Of a DNA stretch of 5,642 bases, positions 1 to 5,642 are shown piece by piece (within the stretch, counting starts at the first letter, position 1; every line of letters begins with the position of its first letter). The DNA lies in the NCBI GenBank assembly GCA_027076405.1, contig JALTJN010000245.1, forward strand, positions 1 through 5,642, in the 5' to 3' direction. A model generated the notes under the pieces. It ran no database searches. It saw only the letters and a program-made list of their open reading frames with translations, and had not been told where the DNA came from. Origin of the DNA: Chromatiales bacterium (GTDB lineage: Bacteria > Pseudomonadota > Gammaproteobacteria > UBA6429). Made by a program: the position numbers and the translations under genes.

Positions 1-3000
1 CTATCAACTATTCCTTCTTGGCTACAAGGAGCAATATCCTGGTCTGCTAATTGGTCTTGCAAAACATAATACACACCATTATCTTCTTTGGCCTCTACGT
101 CTATCAGCTGAGAACAACTGTCATACTGCGGTTCACAAAGACCAACCCAACCATCATACTGATCATCATCACTAGGCAATGGCTGGTTAGGTGTAAATGG
201 ATCAAATCCATATACATCATAAGTTGTTATTACATTGGTATCTGTACCCTGCTGATACCATCCAGGACTTCTGCCATCTACAGTAGTATCAAAATATTCT
301 GCAACTCTAGAACCTGGATCTATGTATGAGAACGAAGCTCCGTCTTCAGTGGTGTAGAGACTACAGAATAATTTTTCTGAACCACAAAGTATATTGTCAT
401 ACTTATCAGGATCATTGATAAAAGCAACCTGTCCAAATGACTGAACAACAGACTGCTGACAATCATCATTACCGTCTACACAATTATCAGCGCCAAAATC
501 AGCCTGCTCACTAGTCTGTCTATCAAAGCTTGGTTCTCCTAATAACTGACAACCTTTAGCTTCGGCACCACAATATTTATTCTCATCATCTACAATATAA
601 ATCAACTCATCAGCTGGAACAGTTATATTATCTAAATATGTAGTTGGATCAGATTCAACATCATTATAAGTATTCCATGTTTTTTCTCTAATAGGAGATG
701 TGCCATCATTTGATACTCTATCACTATTTTGTGTATCAATAACTGCAATACAACCAATAAACTTATCTTCACAAAGTGTAGTAAAGCTCTTCAGAGCAAT
801 ATTGTCACCTTCATCTGGTTTGTATAATTCACAATTAAAATCATTATTAGCAGCACAACTGTTAGCCAATTCAGTATCCCAAGAATTCTTAATCAAAAGA
901 TTATTATTGGTGGACTCTTTGACGACAATATTATCTACAAATCCTTGTCCACTAATACTCATAATCTCATTATCCGTCACTGTATGATCTAAAAGTGTTG
1001 GTCCTAAGGTATAATACTGCCACTCATCACCCAAATTTTTAGAACCTATATTGACCAAATCAACGCCATTATAGAAATAAAAACTAATATCTGAACCCTT
1101 AGCCAAGAAGCTAACTGTATAAAACTTACCTTCAACTACATTACTACTCACATTCTTATAAACAGAGGTTACATCACTTGCATCAAACTCAAGAGAATGC
1201 CCATTAACATCCAGAGCTTCATTAGACAATAATCCTCCCTGCCAACCAAAGGTCAAACCAATAGAATCTGTACTATCTGCATCTTCTGCCTCAAAGGTAT
1301 CTGTGTACAATACACGTACATTATTAGCTCCTGCGCCTTTGTATTCTCTACATCCAACATTTTCTACATTACACTGTTGACTAAGTGATGTATCACCATA
1401 ATAAACAGTACCTGATTCAGCTCTGCGCAAAGGCTTACAATCTTCAGAAGAGTAAATCACATTGTTGATATCAGCATTATAAGTATTGCCATTTTCATCA
1501 AAAAACGAACGACAAGATGGGTCTGTAGTATCAGTACATTCCACAGTATCAGAACAAGAAGTTGGGCTACCAGGAGTCACAGCAGTACATGGAGCCCCAG
1601 CATCACCTTCTAACATTACCCATTTTTTCAATTGATAACCATTTGTATCACTACCCTCCCAAGTGAAATATGTTTTTGTTCCATCTGTACCCGGAGTTAC
1701 ACACTGTCTAATCCTGGTATAATACTCAAGCCCTTCACCGCCTTCTGCTACTTTGTCAAGATTTGTAAATGCCTCACAACCAGATTGATTACATTGCTGA
1801 CCTGTTGATGGAACTAATGAGACTGGCACGCTACCAGAATTATTAATAACATTATCATCTTCTGCATCCTCAAACCAAGACGGTGTATAAGTAAAAGTAG
1901 CAAAACCAACACACTCTTGATTACATTGATCGCCTGCTGTTACTTTACCTGGTACCTGTGGATCGCCATTTAGCGGTGCATAATTCATACAACCAAGTTC
2001 TTGTTCACTACAATAAGTTGCATAATTCTCACACTCTTCTGATGGATTGTCACTGCCGTATTCACAATTGTAATACTCTGGAGCTTTTTTAATATAAGTA
2101 GGAACAACAAAACTAGAATCGCTATAATTAGATATCTCACCTTGGTCAGCCTGATTCATCAAATCCAATAGAGTGTCTCTGGAAGCTATAGGGTCAGAAT
2201 TATCAAATGCTTTATAAAACAAACTACAACCAACATCACTCGCAGCACAAGGCTCAGCATCACCATCTAGATAAACACGATCAGCTCGACCAAACTCACC
2301 ACCTATATCACTATTTCCCTCCCAAGTACCTGTATCAGCATCATAATAAGTGCTATACCAAGCACAACCAACATCACTTAATTCACATTTTTCTAAAGTA
2401 TTAGTTAGAAAAGCATTGTCTGTTTCTGGAGTGTTGCTAGATAGTTGTTGGTAGGCTCCTTTTTTCTTTGTCAAAACTCTACAAGTATTAAACTCAGCTG
2501 GACAGCTCTCAGCTGTAAAACGCCAAATAGGTTTTTCTTTTGTACAATACCCCCAGTATTCACACTTGCCGTTTTCATCCTCTTGGATACAACCACGTTC
2601 ATCAGCGCAATAATCAGCTCGTGCAACAACCCTCTGAATATCATACTCAATTGTATTTACAGAATTCAAATCATTAGCAAATGGATTGTTAGACCTTGGA
2701 ACTTCTATGCTTTGTTCAAATAAAACTTGTGGACCTGGACCTTCTTGATAACATTTTGTTTCTGGGGTTTTTAACACCCAATCAGGGTTTACTAGATGAT
2801 AAAACGGATTAACACAACCAGGGTCATCAGCATCTACACCCTCACAATCCAGTGAAGGATTGATCCTACAGCTTGTACCATCACTGGTTGTAGCTGGATA
2901 ACGGTTATTATTTGGATTAGCTGGATCTTCATAACATTCCATTACTTGCTGTATAGTCCAAGTTTGATTACCACCATGACTCTGTGGCTCCATAGCATCT

Positions 3001-4397
3001 TGAATGTACTGAGCAGCTAATTCCCAACCAACCGGAATAATACGATATTTACGCAATACTACCAAAGAGGAATAAGGAAAACCTTTGTCAAATCTAGGAT
3101 ACTCATCTGTTGCAACATCATAACCAAAAACATCTGAACCTTTTATATCCTTACTCACCTCAATAGCCTCTCGCAAAGTCAATTGCCTATCTATAGCATT
3201 TTTCAGACCACGAGATATGCGACAATTATTCCATAACCTATTGTCTTTATTAGATGGACAACTAGCTAATTGCGAAGTTACATCAACATCACTATCTATA
3301 TATGAAGGTTTAAAATCCCTTAAATCTTTAAAATAATCTCTAGCAGCGCTTAGGCCGGTTTTGACTGATGATGTTTGATAATCTGATGGCTTTAATGGCT
3401 TAGCTATAATACCACCATCCTTAGAAAACAATTTTTCCAAACCAGCGCCAATAAATGTTTTAGAAAAAGTAGATAATCCTCTTAAAAAGAGCGCATAAGT
3501 AATAGCACCAAACTTATCGTCTGGATTTACTTCAATAGGTTTTTCTGGTAATGATTTTGCAGCGCCAATATCCAAAGACCTATTAACAGAGGCTTCAATC
3601 TGACCAGCTGGTAATAAAACACTAGTCTCTGTTTGGTTTAATTTATCTTTAAAACCTCTTCCTATTAACCTTTCTTCTTGATAGGCTTTGCTGGCTTGAT
3701 TGGCGAGCTGTCTAGCTTTTTCACGAGCTTTTACCACAGAACCAAGTTCATTTTGTCGAGAATCAAAATAACTTGAAAATTTAACCGTATCTTTTAAACT
3801 TAAATTGCTAAAACTTTTAGAAGTATTATCCCATGATTTTAAAGCTGTATCTTTTATTTTGCTTAAAGTACAAACTGGCTTTGGTGGTTTTTGTACTTTT
3901 GCAACTTCAATACCTATTTGTAATTTTACATTAGGGTTTAATGGTTCACATAATGACTGACCAAAAACATCCTTAGATAAGCTATCTAAATAATCACCCA
4001 AAGCTCCTCCAGCCGCATCTTCTAGTCCATCCAAAAAAGGTCTGCCATAAACCAAAGGATCTTGTCCCGGTGATCCTGTAGCTGTTTTTAATGCTTGTTC
4101 ATAAGCATATGTCTGAATATAATTATCTATAGCAGTAATAAGAGCTACCTTTCCTATATAAATTAAATTTTGATTAACAGTCTCCCAAACTGTTTTTACT
4201 GTTTCTTTAACTGTTTCAGTAGCAGTATTCTTAGTATTAAGCCATAAGGCTGTTAAGTCAATATATGTGTTATTCCAAAACTGCGCATAAGCTGGCTTTG
4301 GCTTTAATGACATTGCACTAACCAACAATAAACATACTAATAATATAGTTACAAATCTATTTTTTGCTCTAAATTTTTTAGGATGAATATCTATCAT
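1..4397 (-). CDS. Giant secreted cysteine-rich protein, N-terminal 1465 residues (3' end beyond window)
   Basis: A single frame stays open from the ATG at 4397-4395 to base 1 with no stop, so the protein exceeds 1465 residues and its C-terminus is not visible. The N-terminus is a signal peptide: a basic start (K7, K8, R10, K12, R14), a hydrophobic core at about 15-31 and an AYA site ending at A38. Residues about 40-375 are cysteine-poor and mostly helical in character, with only C150 and C176. From C380 onward there are 46 cysteines, many in recurring C-x6-C pairs, plus a jelly-roll-like domain at about 1031-1162. The ATG is preferred because the signal peptide follows directly; there is no Shine-Dalgarno sequence. 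It starts 11 bases after the stop of the 252-residue membrane protein, so the two are probably cotranscribed. Export and disulfide bonding are inferred. The function is unknown; a surface structural or adhesive role is a guess. Similar long Cys-rich proteins are, to my recollection, annotated as hypothetical in Patescibacteria. Confidence 0.93.
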   Translation of the reverse strand, partial: MIDIHPKKFRAKNRFVTILLVCLLLVSAMSLKPKPAYAQFWNNTYIDLTALWLNTKNTATETVKETVKTVWETVNQNLIYIGKVALITAIDNYIQTYAYEQALKTATGSPGQDPLVYGRPFLDGLEDAAGGALGDYLDSLSKDVFGQSLCEPLNPNVKLQIGIEVAKVQKPPKPVCTLSKIKDTALKSWDNTSKSFSNLSLKDTVKFSSYFDSRQNELGSVVKAREKARQLANQASKAYQEERLIGRGFKDKLNQTETSVLLPAGQIEASVNRSLDIGAAKSLPEKPIEVNPDDKFGAITYALFLRGLSTFSKTFIGAGLEKLFSKDGGIIAKPLKPSDYQTSSVKTGLSAARDYFKDLRDFKPSYIDSDVDVTSQLASCPSNKDNRLWNNCRISRGLKNAIDRQLTLREAIEVSKDIKGSDVFGYDVATDEYPRFDKGFPYSSLVVLRKYRIIPVGWELAAQYIQDAMEPQSHGGNQTWTIQQVMECYEDPANPNNNRYPATTSDGTSCRINPSLDCEGVDADDPGCVNPFYHLVNPDWVLKTPETKCYQEGPGPQVLFEQSIEVPRSNNPFANDLNSVNTIEYDIQRVVARADYCADERGCIQEDENGKCEYWGYCTKEKPIWRFTAESCPAEFNTCRVLTKKKGAYQQLSSNTPETDNAFLTNTLEKCELSDVGCAWYSTYYDADTGTWEGNSDIGGEFGRADRVYLDGDAEPCAASDVGCSLFYKAFDNSDPIASRDTLLDLMNQADQGEISNYSDSSFVVPTYIKKAPEYYNCEYGSDNPSEECENYATYCSEQELGCMNYAPLNGDPQVPGKVTAGDQCNQECVGFATFTYTPSWFEDAEDDNVINNSGSVPVSLVPSTGQQCNQSGCEAFTNLDKVAEGGEGLEYYTRIRQCVTPGTDGTKTYFTWEGSDTNGYQLKKWVMLEGDAGAPCTAVTPGSPTSCSDTVECTDTTDPSCRSFFDENGNTYNADINNVIYSSEDCKPLRRAESGTVYYGDTSLSQQCNVENVGCREYKGAGANNVRVLYTDTFEAEDADSTDSIGLTFGWQGGLLSNEALDVNGHSLEFDASDVTSVYKNVSSNVVEGKFYTVSFLAKGSDISFYFYNGVDLVNIGSKNLGDEWQYYTLGPTLLDHTVTDNEIMSISGQGFVDNIVVKESTNNNLLIKNSWDTELANSCAANNDFNCELYKPDEGDNIALKSFTTLCEDKFIGCIAVIDTQNSDRVSNDGTSPIREKTWNTYNDVESDPTTYLDNITVPADELIYIVDDENKYCGAEAKGCQLLGEPSFDRQTSEQADFGADNCVDGNDDCQQSVVQSFGQVAFINDPDKYDNILCGSEKLFCSLYTTEDGASFSYIDPGSRVAEYFDTTVDGRSPGWYQQGTDTNVITTYDVYGFDPFTPNQPLPSDDDQYDGWVGLCEPQYDSCSQLIDVEAKEDNGVYYVLQDQLADQDIAPCSQEGIVD
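912..1307 (-). other. Jelly-roll / carbohydrate-binding-module-like domain (residues about 1031-1162)
   Basis: This cysteine-free stretch interrupts the Cys-pair repeats. It shows the ordered landmarks of CBM4/9-type and related galactose-binding-like beta-sandwiches: an F-G-W near W1052, then G-H-S-L-E-F, then the strand G-K-F-Y-T-V-S-F-L-A-K-G at 1090-1101, then W-Q-Y-Y-T-L from W1126, and a closing V-D-N-I-V-V-K-E at 1154-1161. In known members the closing V-D-N/D-I/V strand ends the domain. The family folds bind glycans or act as structural modules. No ligand-binding residues can be assigned by eye, so sugar binding is only a possibility. Confidence 0.6.
2226..2378 (-). repeat. 15-base exact direct repeat encoding S-D-V-G-C
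   Basis: The plus-strand string acaaccaacatcact occurs at 2226-2240 and again at 2364-2378, exactly 138 bases (46 codons) apart and in the same frame. It encodes the S-D-V-G-C core of two adjacent Cys-pair motifs (C717-C724 and C671-C678). Identity at the DNA level, including synonymous positions, hints at duplication or gene conversion between neighbouring repeat units, although 15 bases of constrained codons could also match by chance. Confidence 0.6.
4284..4397 (-). other. Signal peptide of the giant cysteine-rich protein (residues 1-38)
   Basis: The first 14 residues carry five basic side chains. They are followed by a leucine/valine-rich core (about F15 to L31), a short K-P-K-P stretch, and A36-Y37-A38 before Q39. 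This is the classic n-, h-, c-region layout with an AxA type I signal peptidase site. C22 lies inside the hydrophobic core with valine before it, so it does not form a lipobox. The mature protein would begin at Q39 and be translocated by Sec. The proline between core and cleavage site makes the c-region slightly long, but within the normal range. Confidence 0.85.
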
Positions 4398-4408
4398 AAA
4401 AATATTAA

Positions 4409-5167
4409 TTACTGCAGTTGTTGTTGCAATGTAGCGTTGTACACATTTAATAAATCATCATCTGAAATCTGGTCTAGTAATTCTGGATTTGCCCCATTGT
4501 CTAATAAAACCTGACGCAAGTCATCAACACTTACTGTGCCAGACACAAATTCTCTCTGCTTATTAATACTAGAATTTGGATCATCTAACAAACCTTCATA
4601 CAACTGAACTGCCTGTTCATCAGACATATTATTCAACTCATCTTCGGTATAACCATTTTGTAACAAAATCAACTTAGCAGAAGCAACATATTCAGGAGAT
4701 AAAAATGTTTTATTATTAGCAACCAAATCCTCTGCAGAAATATCAGTACCTGGCGTAGGCACAAAAGAACAATCTTGCCCTTCAGGACAGTTAGGATTAC
4801 TACCTCTGGCTATCTCAATATTATCATCCAAACCATCTGAATCACTGTCTTTTAAATATATTGATGTTTTGTAAATATTTGTTTCCTGATAGTCTGTCAA
4901 ACCATCACCATCTGTGTCTTTTTGTTGCTCTGCCAATAATTCAGCAAAATTATCTAAAGCTTCATTATTATTTTCTTCTTTTACCTCATCAATAACAACT
5001 GTAAACGGTTTTCTAATAGTATTTCTGGAATACCAAACTCCCAAACCCAAAGCAATCAATCCAATCACAAAAAAAGTTACAAAAAATTTTTCTGGACTTT
5101 GGACATATGACAATATAATCGTTTTGAAACGATTGTTATTTTTTTCATACAAATTCTGTCCTGCCAT
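4409..5167 (-). CDS. Single-pass membrane protein with thrombospondin type 3 calcium repeats and duplicated helical module
   Basis: A complete 252-residue frame, ATG at 5167-5165 and TAA at 4411-4409. The order is: a polar, probably cytoplasmic tail (1-26), one transmembrane helix (about 27-46, followed by R48, R52, K53), a linker with acidic helix (about 60-82), two DxDxDG repeats (84-95 and 107-118), a small C127-x5-C133 pair, and two related helical modules (about 160-195 and 213-248). The basic residues after the helix do not settle topology, but the calcium motifs and Cys pair argue that the C-terminal part is outside. The start is supported by a near-consensus promoter whose predicted start site lies about 33 bases upstream; no strong Shine-Dalgarno sequence is visible. 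It sits 11 bases before the giant secreted protein, suggesting a shared operon and perhaps a shared surface complex. I do not recognise a specific function. Confidence 0.92.
   Translation of the reverse strand: MAGQNLYEKNNNRFKTIILSYVQSPEKFFVTFFVIGLIALGLGVWYSRNTIRKPFTVVIDEVKEENNNEALDNFAELLAEQQKDTDGDGLTDYQETNIYKTSIYLKDSDSDGLDDNIEIARGSNPNCPEGQDCSFVPTPGTDISAEDLVANNKTFLSPEYVASAKLILLQNGYTEDELNNMSDEQAVQLYEGLLDDPNSSINKQREFVSGTVSVDDLRQVLLDNGANPELLDQISDDDLLNVYNATLQQQLQ
4424..4690 (-). repeat. Tandem duplicated helical module (residues about 160-195 and 213-248)
   Basis: The two segments align at an offset of 53 residues with the shared pattern L-L-x-N-G-x(4)-L-x-x-[MI]-S-D-[ED]-x(4)-[LV]-Y-x(3)-L. For example, L169, N171, G172, L178, S182, D183, L189 and Y190 match L222, N224, G225, L231, S235, D236, V242 and Y243. 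Each copy reads as two short helices joined by an NG turn and a helix-capping S-D. The copies are clearly diverged, so the duplication is old. Small helical repeats like this often mediate protein contacts, but no partner can be named. Confidence 0.7.
4814..4918 (-). other. Two thrombospondin type 3-like calcium-binding repeats (residues 84-118)
   Basis: The first loop is D84-x-D86-G-D88-G-L-T-D92 followed by E95; the second is D107-x-D109-x-D111-G-L-D-D115 followed by E118. Both match the DxDxDG-x-x-D spacing of bacterial thrombospondin type 3 / EF-hand-like calcium loops, with the usual acidic residue three places after the last Asp. They are 23 residues apart, normal for this family. Such repeats usually act as calcium-stabilised extracellular spacers. 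All expected ligand positions are present. Confidence 0.8.
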
Positions 5168-5206
5168 ATCTTATTTTGTAATATGGATATATAATTCTAT
5201 GTACTC

Positions 5207-5235
5207 ATTATCACAAAAAAAGACTTTTAGGTCAA
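5207..5235 (-). promoter_or_regulatory. Sigma-70-type promoter for the two-gene envelope operon
   Basis: On the minus strand TTGACC (5235-5230) is followed by a 17-base spacer (5229-5213) and GATAAT (5212-5207). TG-T directly before the hexamer adds an extended -10 element. Both hexamers are five of six to consensus and the spacer is optimal. Transcription would start near 5200, giving a leader of about 33 bases before the ATG at 5167. No operator-like palindrome overlaps it apart from the terminator just upstream. Confidence 0.75.
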
Positions 5236-5237
5236 AT

Positions 5238-5274
5238 AAAAAAACTTCCCAATTATGATAATTTGAAAGTTTTT
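5238..5274 (-). terminator. Intrinsic terminator after rsmA
   Basis: Read on the minus strand, the arm 5274-5260 pairs with 5254-5240 around a five-base loop (5259-5255). There are 14 pairs, one T-G wobble among them, plus one A-G mismatch at 5264/5250. The stem core is C-T-T-T-C against G-G-A-A-G, and the 3' side runs into seven T residues (5244-5238). This is the expected shape of a Rho-independent terminator for the gene ending at 5337. The plus strand also forms the hairpin followed by five T, so it could act in both directions, but no plus-strand gene feeds into it. Confidence 0.7.
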
Positions 5275-5314
5275 AGTAATAATTATTATTTTTTATAAAA
5301 ATAAAATTTACTAA
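5273..5314. repeat. AT-rich inverted repeat downstream of rsmA
   Basis: TTAGTAA at 5273-5279 is perfectly complementary to TTACTAA at 5308-5314. The 28 bases between are almost pure A/T and can extend the stem imperfectly (T-rich run 5289-5294 against A-rich run 5297-5306). It lies between the rsmA stop and the main terminator, touching the latter. It may be an extra 3'-end hairpin, but with hardly any G or C it would be weak and could be compositional. Confidence 0.4.
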
Positions 5315-5336
5315 TCAACCACCTTATACAACCAAT

Positions 5337-5642
5337 TCAAAATTTTTTATCATTGTTTAATAAATTCACAAAACAAATCCACTGACCAATAGATAGGTGT
5401 TGAGGTCTACTACCAACATCAATAGAACACTGTTCTAACTTGTCTATAATATAAGCCTTCTCTACATCCAAACCATTTGACAAAGTATTAACTAATTTTT
5501 TTCTCTTGCTTGTAAAAGCAATTCTAACCACTCGCCAAAACAAATCTTCATTTTTTAACTGTTTTATATAAGACTCATCAGATTTCATCATTAATATTGC
5601 TGAATCAACCTTGGGCTGAGGATAAAAACTAGATTTGGACAC
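5337..5642 (-). CDS. rsmA: 16S rRNA adenine(1518)-N6/adenine(1519)-N6 dimethyltransferase, C-terminal part
   Basis: This is the last 101 codons of RsmA (KsgA), ending in TGA at 5339-5337; the N-terminal S-adenosylmethionine-binding half lies beyond the right edge. The enzyme uses S-adenosylmethionine to dimethylate two adjacent adenines in the 3'-terminal helix of 16S rRNA late in 30S assembly. Family landmarks, counted within the fragment, are the F-Y-P-Q-P-K-V-D-S-A segment at 6-15 (the conserved F-x-P-x-P-K-V-D-S block), R-I-A-F-T-S-K-R-K-K-L at about 41-51 (the F-x-x-R-R-K-x-L signature of the C-terminal helical domain), and R-P-Q-H-L near residue 80. Family proteins are about 260-280 residues, so roughly 160-180 are missing. 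The fragment's first codon is a GTG that is internal, not a start. A terminator follows, so it does not appear to be cotranscribed with the envelope genes. Confidence 0.93.
   Translation of the reverse strand: MSKSSFYPQPKVDSAILMMKSDESYIKQLKNEDLFWRVVRIAFTSKRKKLVNTLSNGLDVEKAYIIDKLEQCSIDVGSRPQHLSIGQWICFVNLLNNDKKF

Larger units (their letters stand above)
114..2609 (-). repeat. Recurring Cys-pair motif (C-x6-C type), about 14 copies in the giant protein
   Basis: Pairs seen (residue numbers): C597-C603, C671-C678, C717-C724, C796-C803, C825-C829, C869-C874, C954-C962, C1009-C1016, C1181-C1189, C1209-C1216, C1276-C1283, C1306-C1313, C1338-C1345 and C1421-C1428. Nine have exactly six residues between the cysteines; the others have three to seven. 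Glycine precedes the second Cys in eight copies (the strongest form is S-D-V-G-C at 674-678 and 720-724). Tyr or Phe lies three residues after the second Cys in nine. Many copies are about 55-85 residues apart, as if each marks one small domain. A small disulfide loop repeated along an extracellular stalk is the simplest reading. I do not recognise a named domain family. Confidence 0.75.

Noticed and set aside
51..987. Plus-strand open frames at 51-329 and 700-987
   Set aside because: Both lie wholly opposite the giant minus-strand gene, have no ribosome site, and their translations show no domain; the minus frame has a coherent signal peptide and motif structure.
2207..2723. Plus-strand open frames at 2207-2404 and 2445-2723
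   Set aside because: The first is an H/Q/Y-rich product of low complexity that mirrors the Cys- and Gly-rich codons of the opposite gene; the second likewise is antisense shadow with no recognisable features.
4329..4337. C22 of the giant protein as a lipoprotein lipobox cysteine
   Set aside because: Valine precedes the cysteine where Gly, Ala or Ser is required, and it lies in the middle of the hydrophobic core; the AYA site at 36-38 fits signal peptidase I better.
4914..5258. Plus-strand 114-codon frame
   Set aside because: It overlaps the transmembrane and linker region of the minus-strand membrane protein and crosses its promoter and part of the terminator; the hydrophobic look comes from antisense of A-rich codons.
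5640..5642. GTG at the right edge as a start codon for rsmA
   Set aside because: The conserved F-x-P-x-P-K-V-D-S block follows within six codons, and in the family this lies in the second half of the protein, so the GTG is an internal valine.
1..5642. Recoded UGA (glycine or tryptophan), as in some CPR or Mycoplasma lineages
   Set aside because: No in-frame UGA occurs in the 1465-codon frame or in the membrane protein, tryptophan is UGG, glycine is GGN, and rsmA ends in a UGA at the expected family length.

Overview
The window is AT-rich bacterial DNA with every supported gene on the minus strand, so it is read from right to left. No tRNA, rRNA, CRISPR array or insertion sequence was seen. 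The mix of genes suggests a small-genome bacterium of the Patescibacteria/CPR type: a housekeeping rRNA methylase, a single-pass membrane protein with thrombospondin type 3 calcium motifs, and a very long secreted cysteine-rich protein. Very short spacers and weak or absent Shine-Dalgarno sequences fit the same picture. This placement is inference from style; no lineage marker in the window proves it. The standard genetic code fits: all three frames read cleanly without recoding UGA.

Right edge (5337-5642): the C-terminal 101 codons of RsmA/KsgA, the 16S rRNA adenine dimethyltransferase. Its 169-base downstream spacer holds an AT-rich inverted repeat (5273-5314), then a hairpin-plus-U-tract terminator (5238-5274). 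Only two bases beyond that lies a near-consensus sigma-70 promoter (5207-5235, TTGACC-17-GATAAT with an extended -10 TG) that starts the next transcription unit.

Middle (4409-5167): a 252-residue membrane-anchored protein. It has a short cytoplasmic N-terminus, one transmembrane helix, two DxDxDG calcium-type repeats and a duplicated helical C-terminal module. I cannot name its function.

Left and bulk (1-4397): one uninterrupted reading frame of 1465 codons that begins 11 bases after the previous stop and runs off the left edge with no stop codon. It has a clear signal peptide (AYA cleavage site after residue 38), a cysteine-poor mostly helical N-terminal part (about 40-375), and then a cysteine-rich ectodomain. 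Counting the whole visible part there are 49 cysteines. The ectodomain is built from recurring Cys-pair motifs, mostly C-x6-C with Gly before and an aromatic three residues after the second Cys. A carbohydrate-binding-module-like jelly-roll domain (about 1031-1162) is inserted among them.

The two envelope genes look like one operon driven by the promoter at 5207-5235. The likely product is a cell-surface assembly: a giant disulfide-stabilised exported protein plus a membrane-anchored calcium-binding partner. A role in attachment or surface-layer structure is plausible but not shown by the sequence. This pair is the most interesting content of the window.
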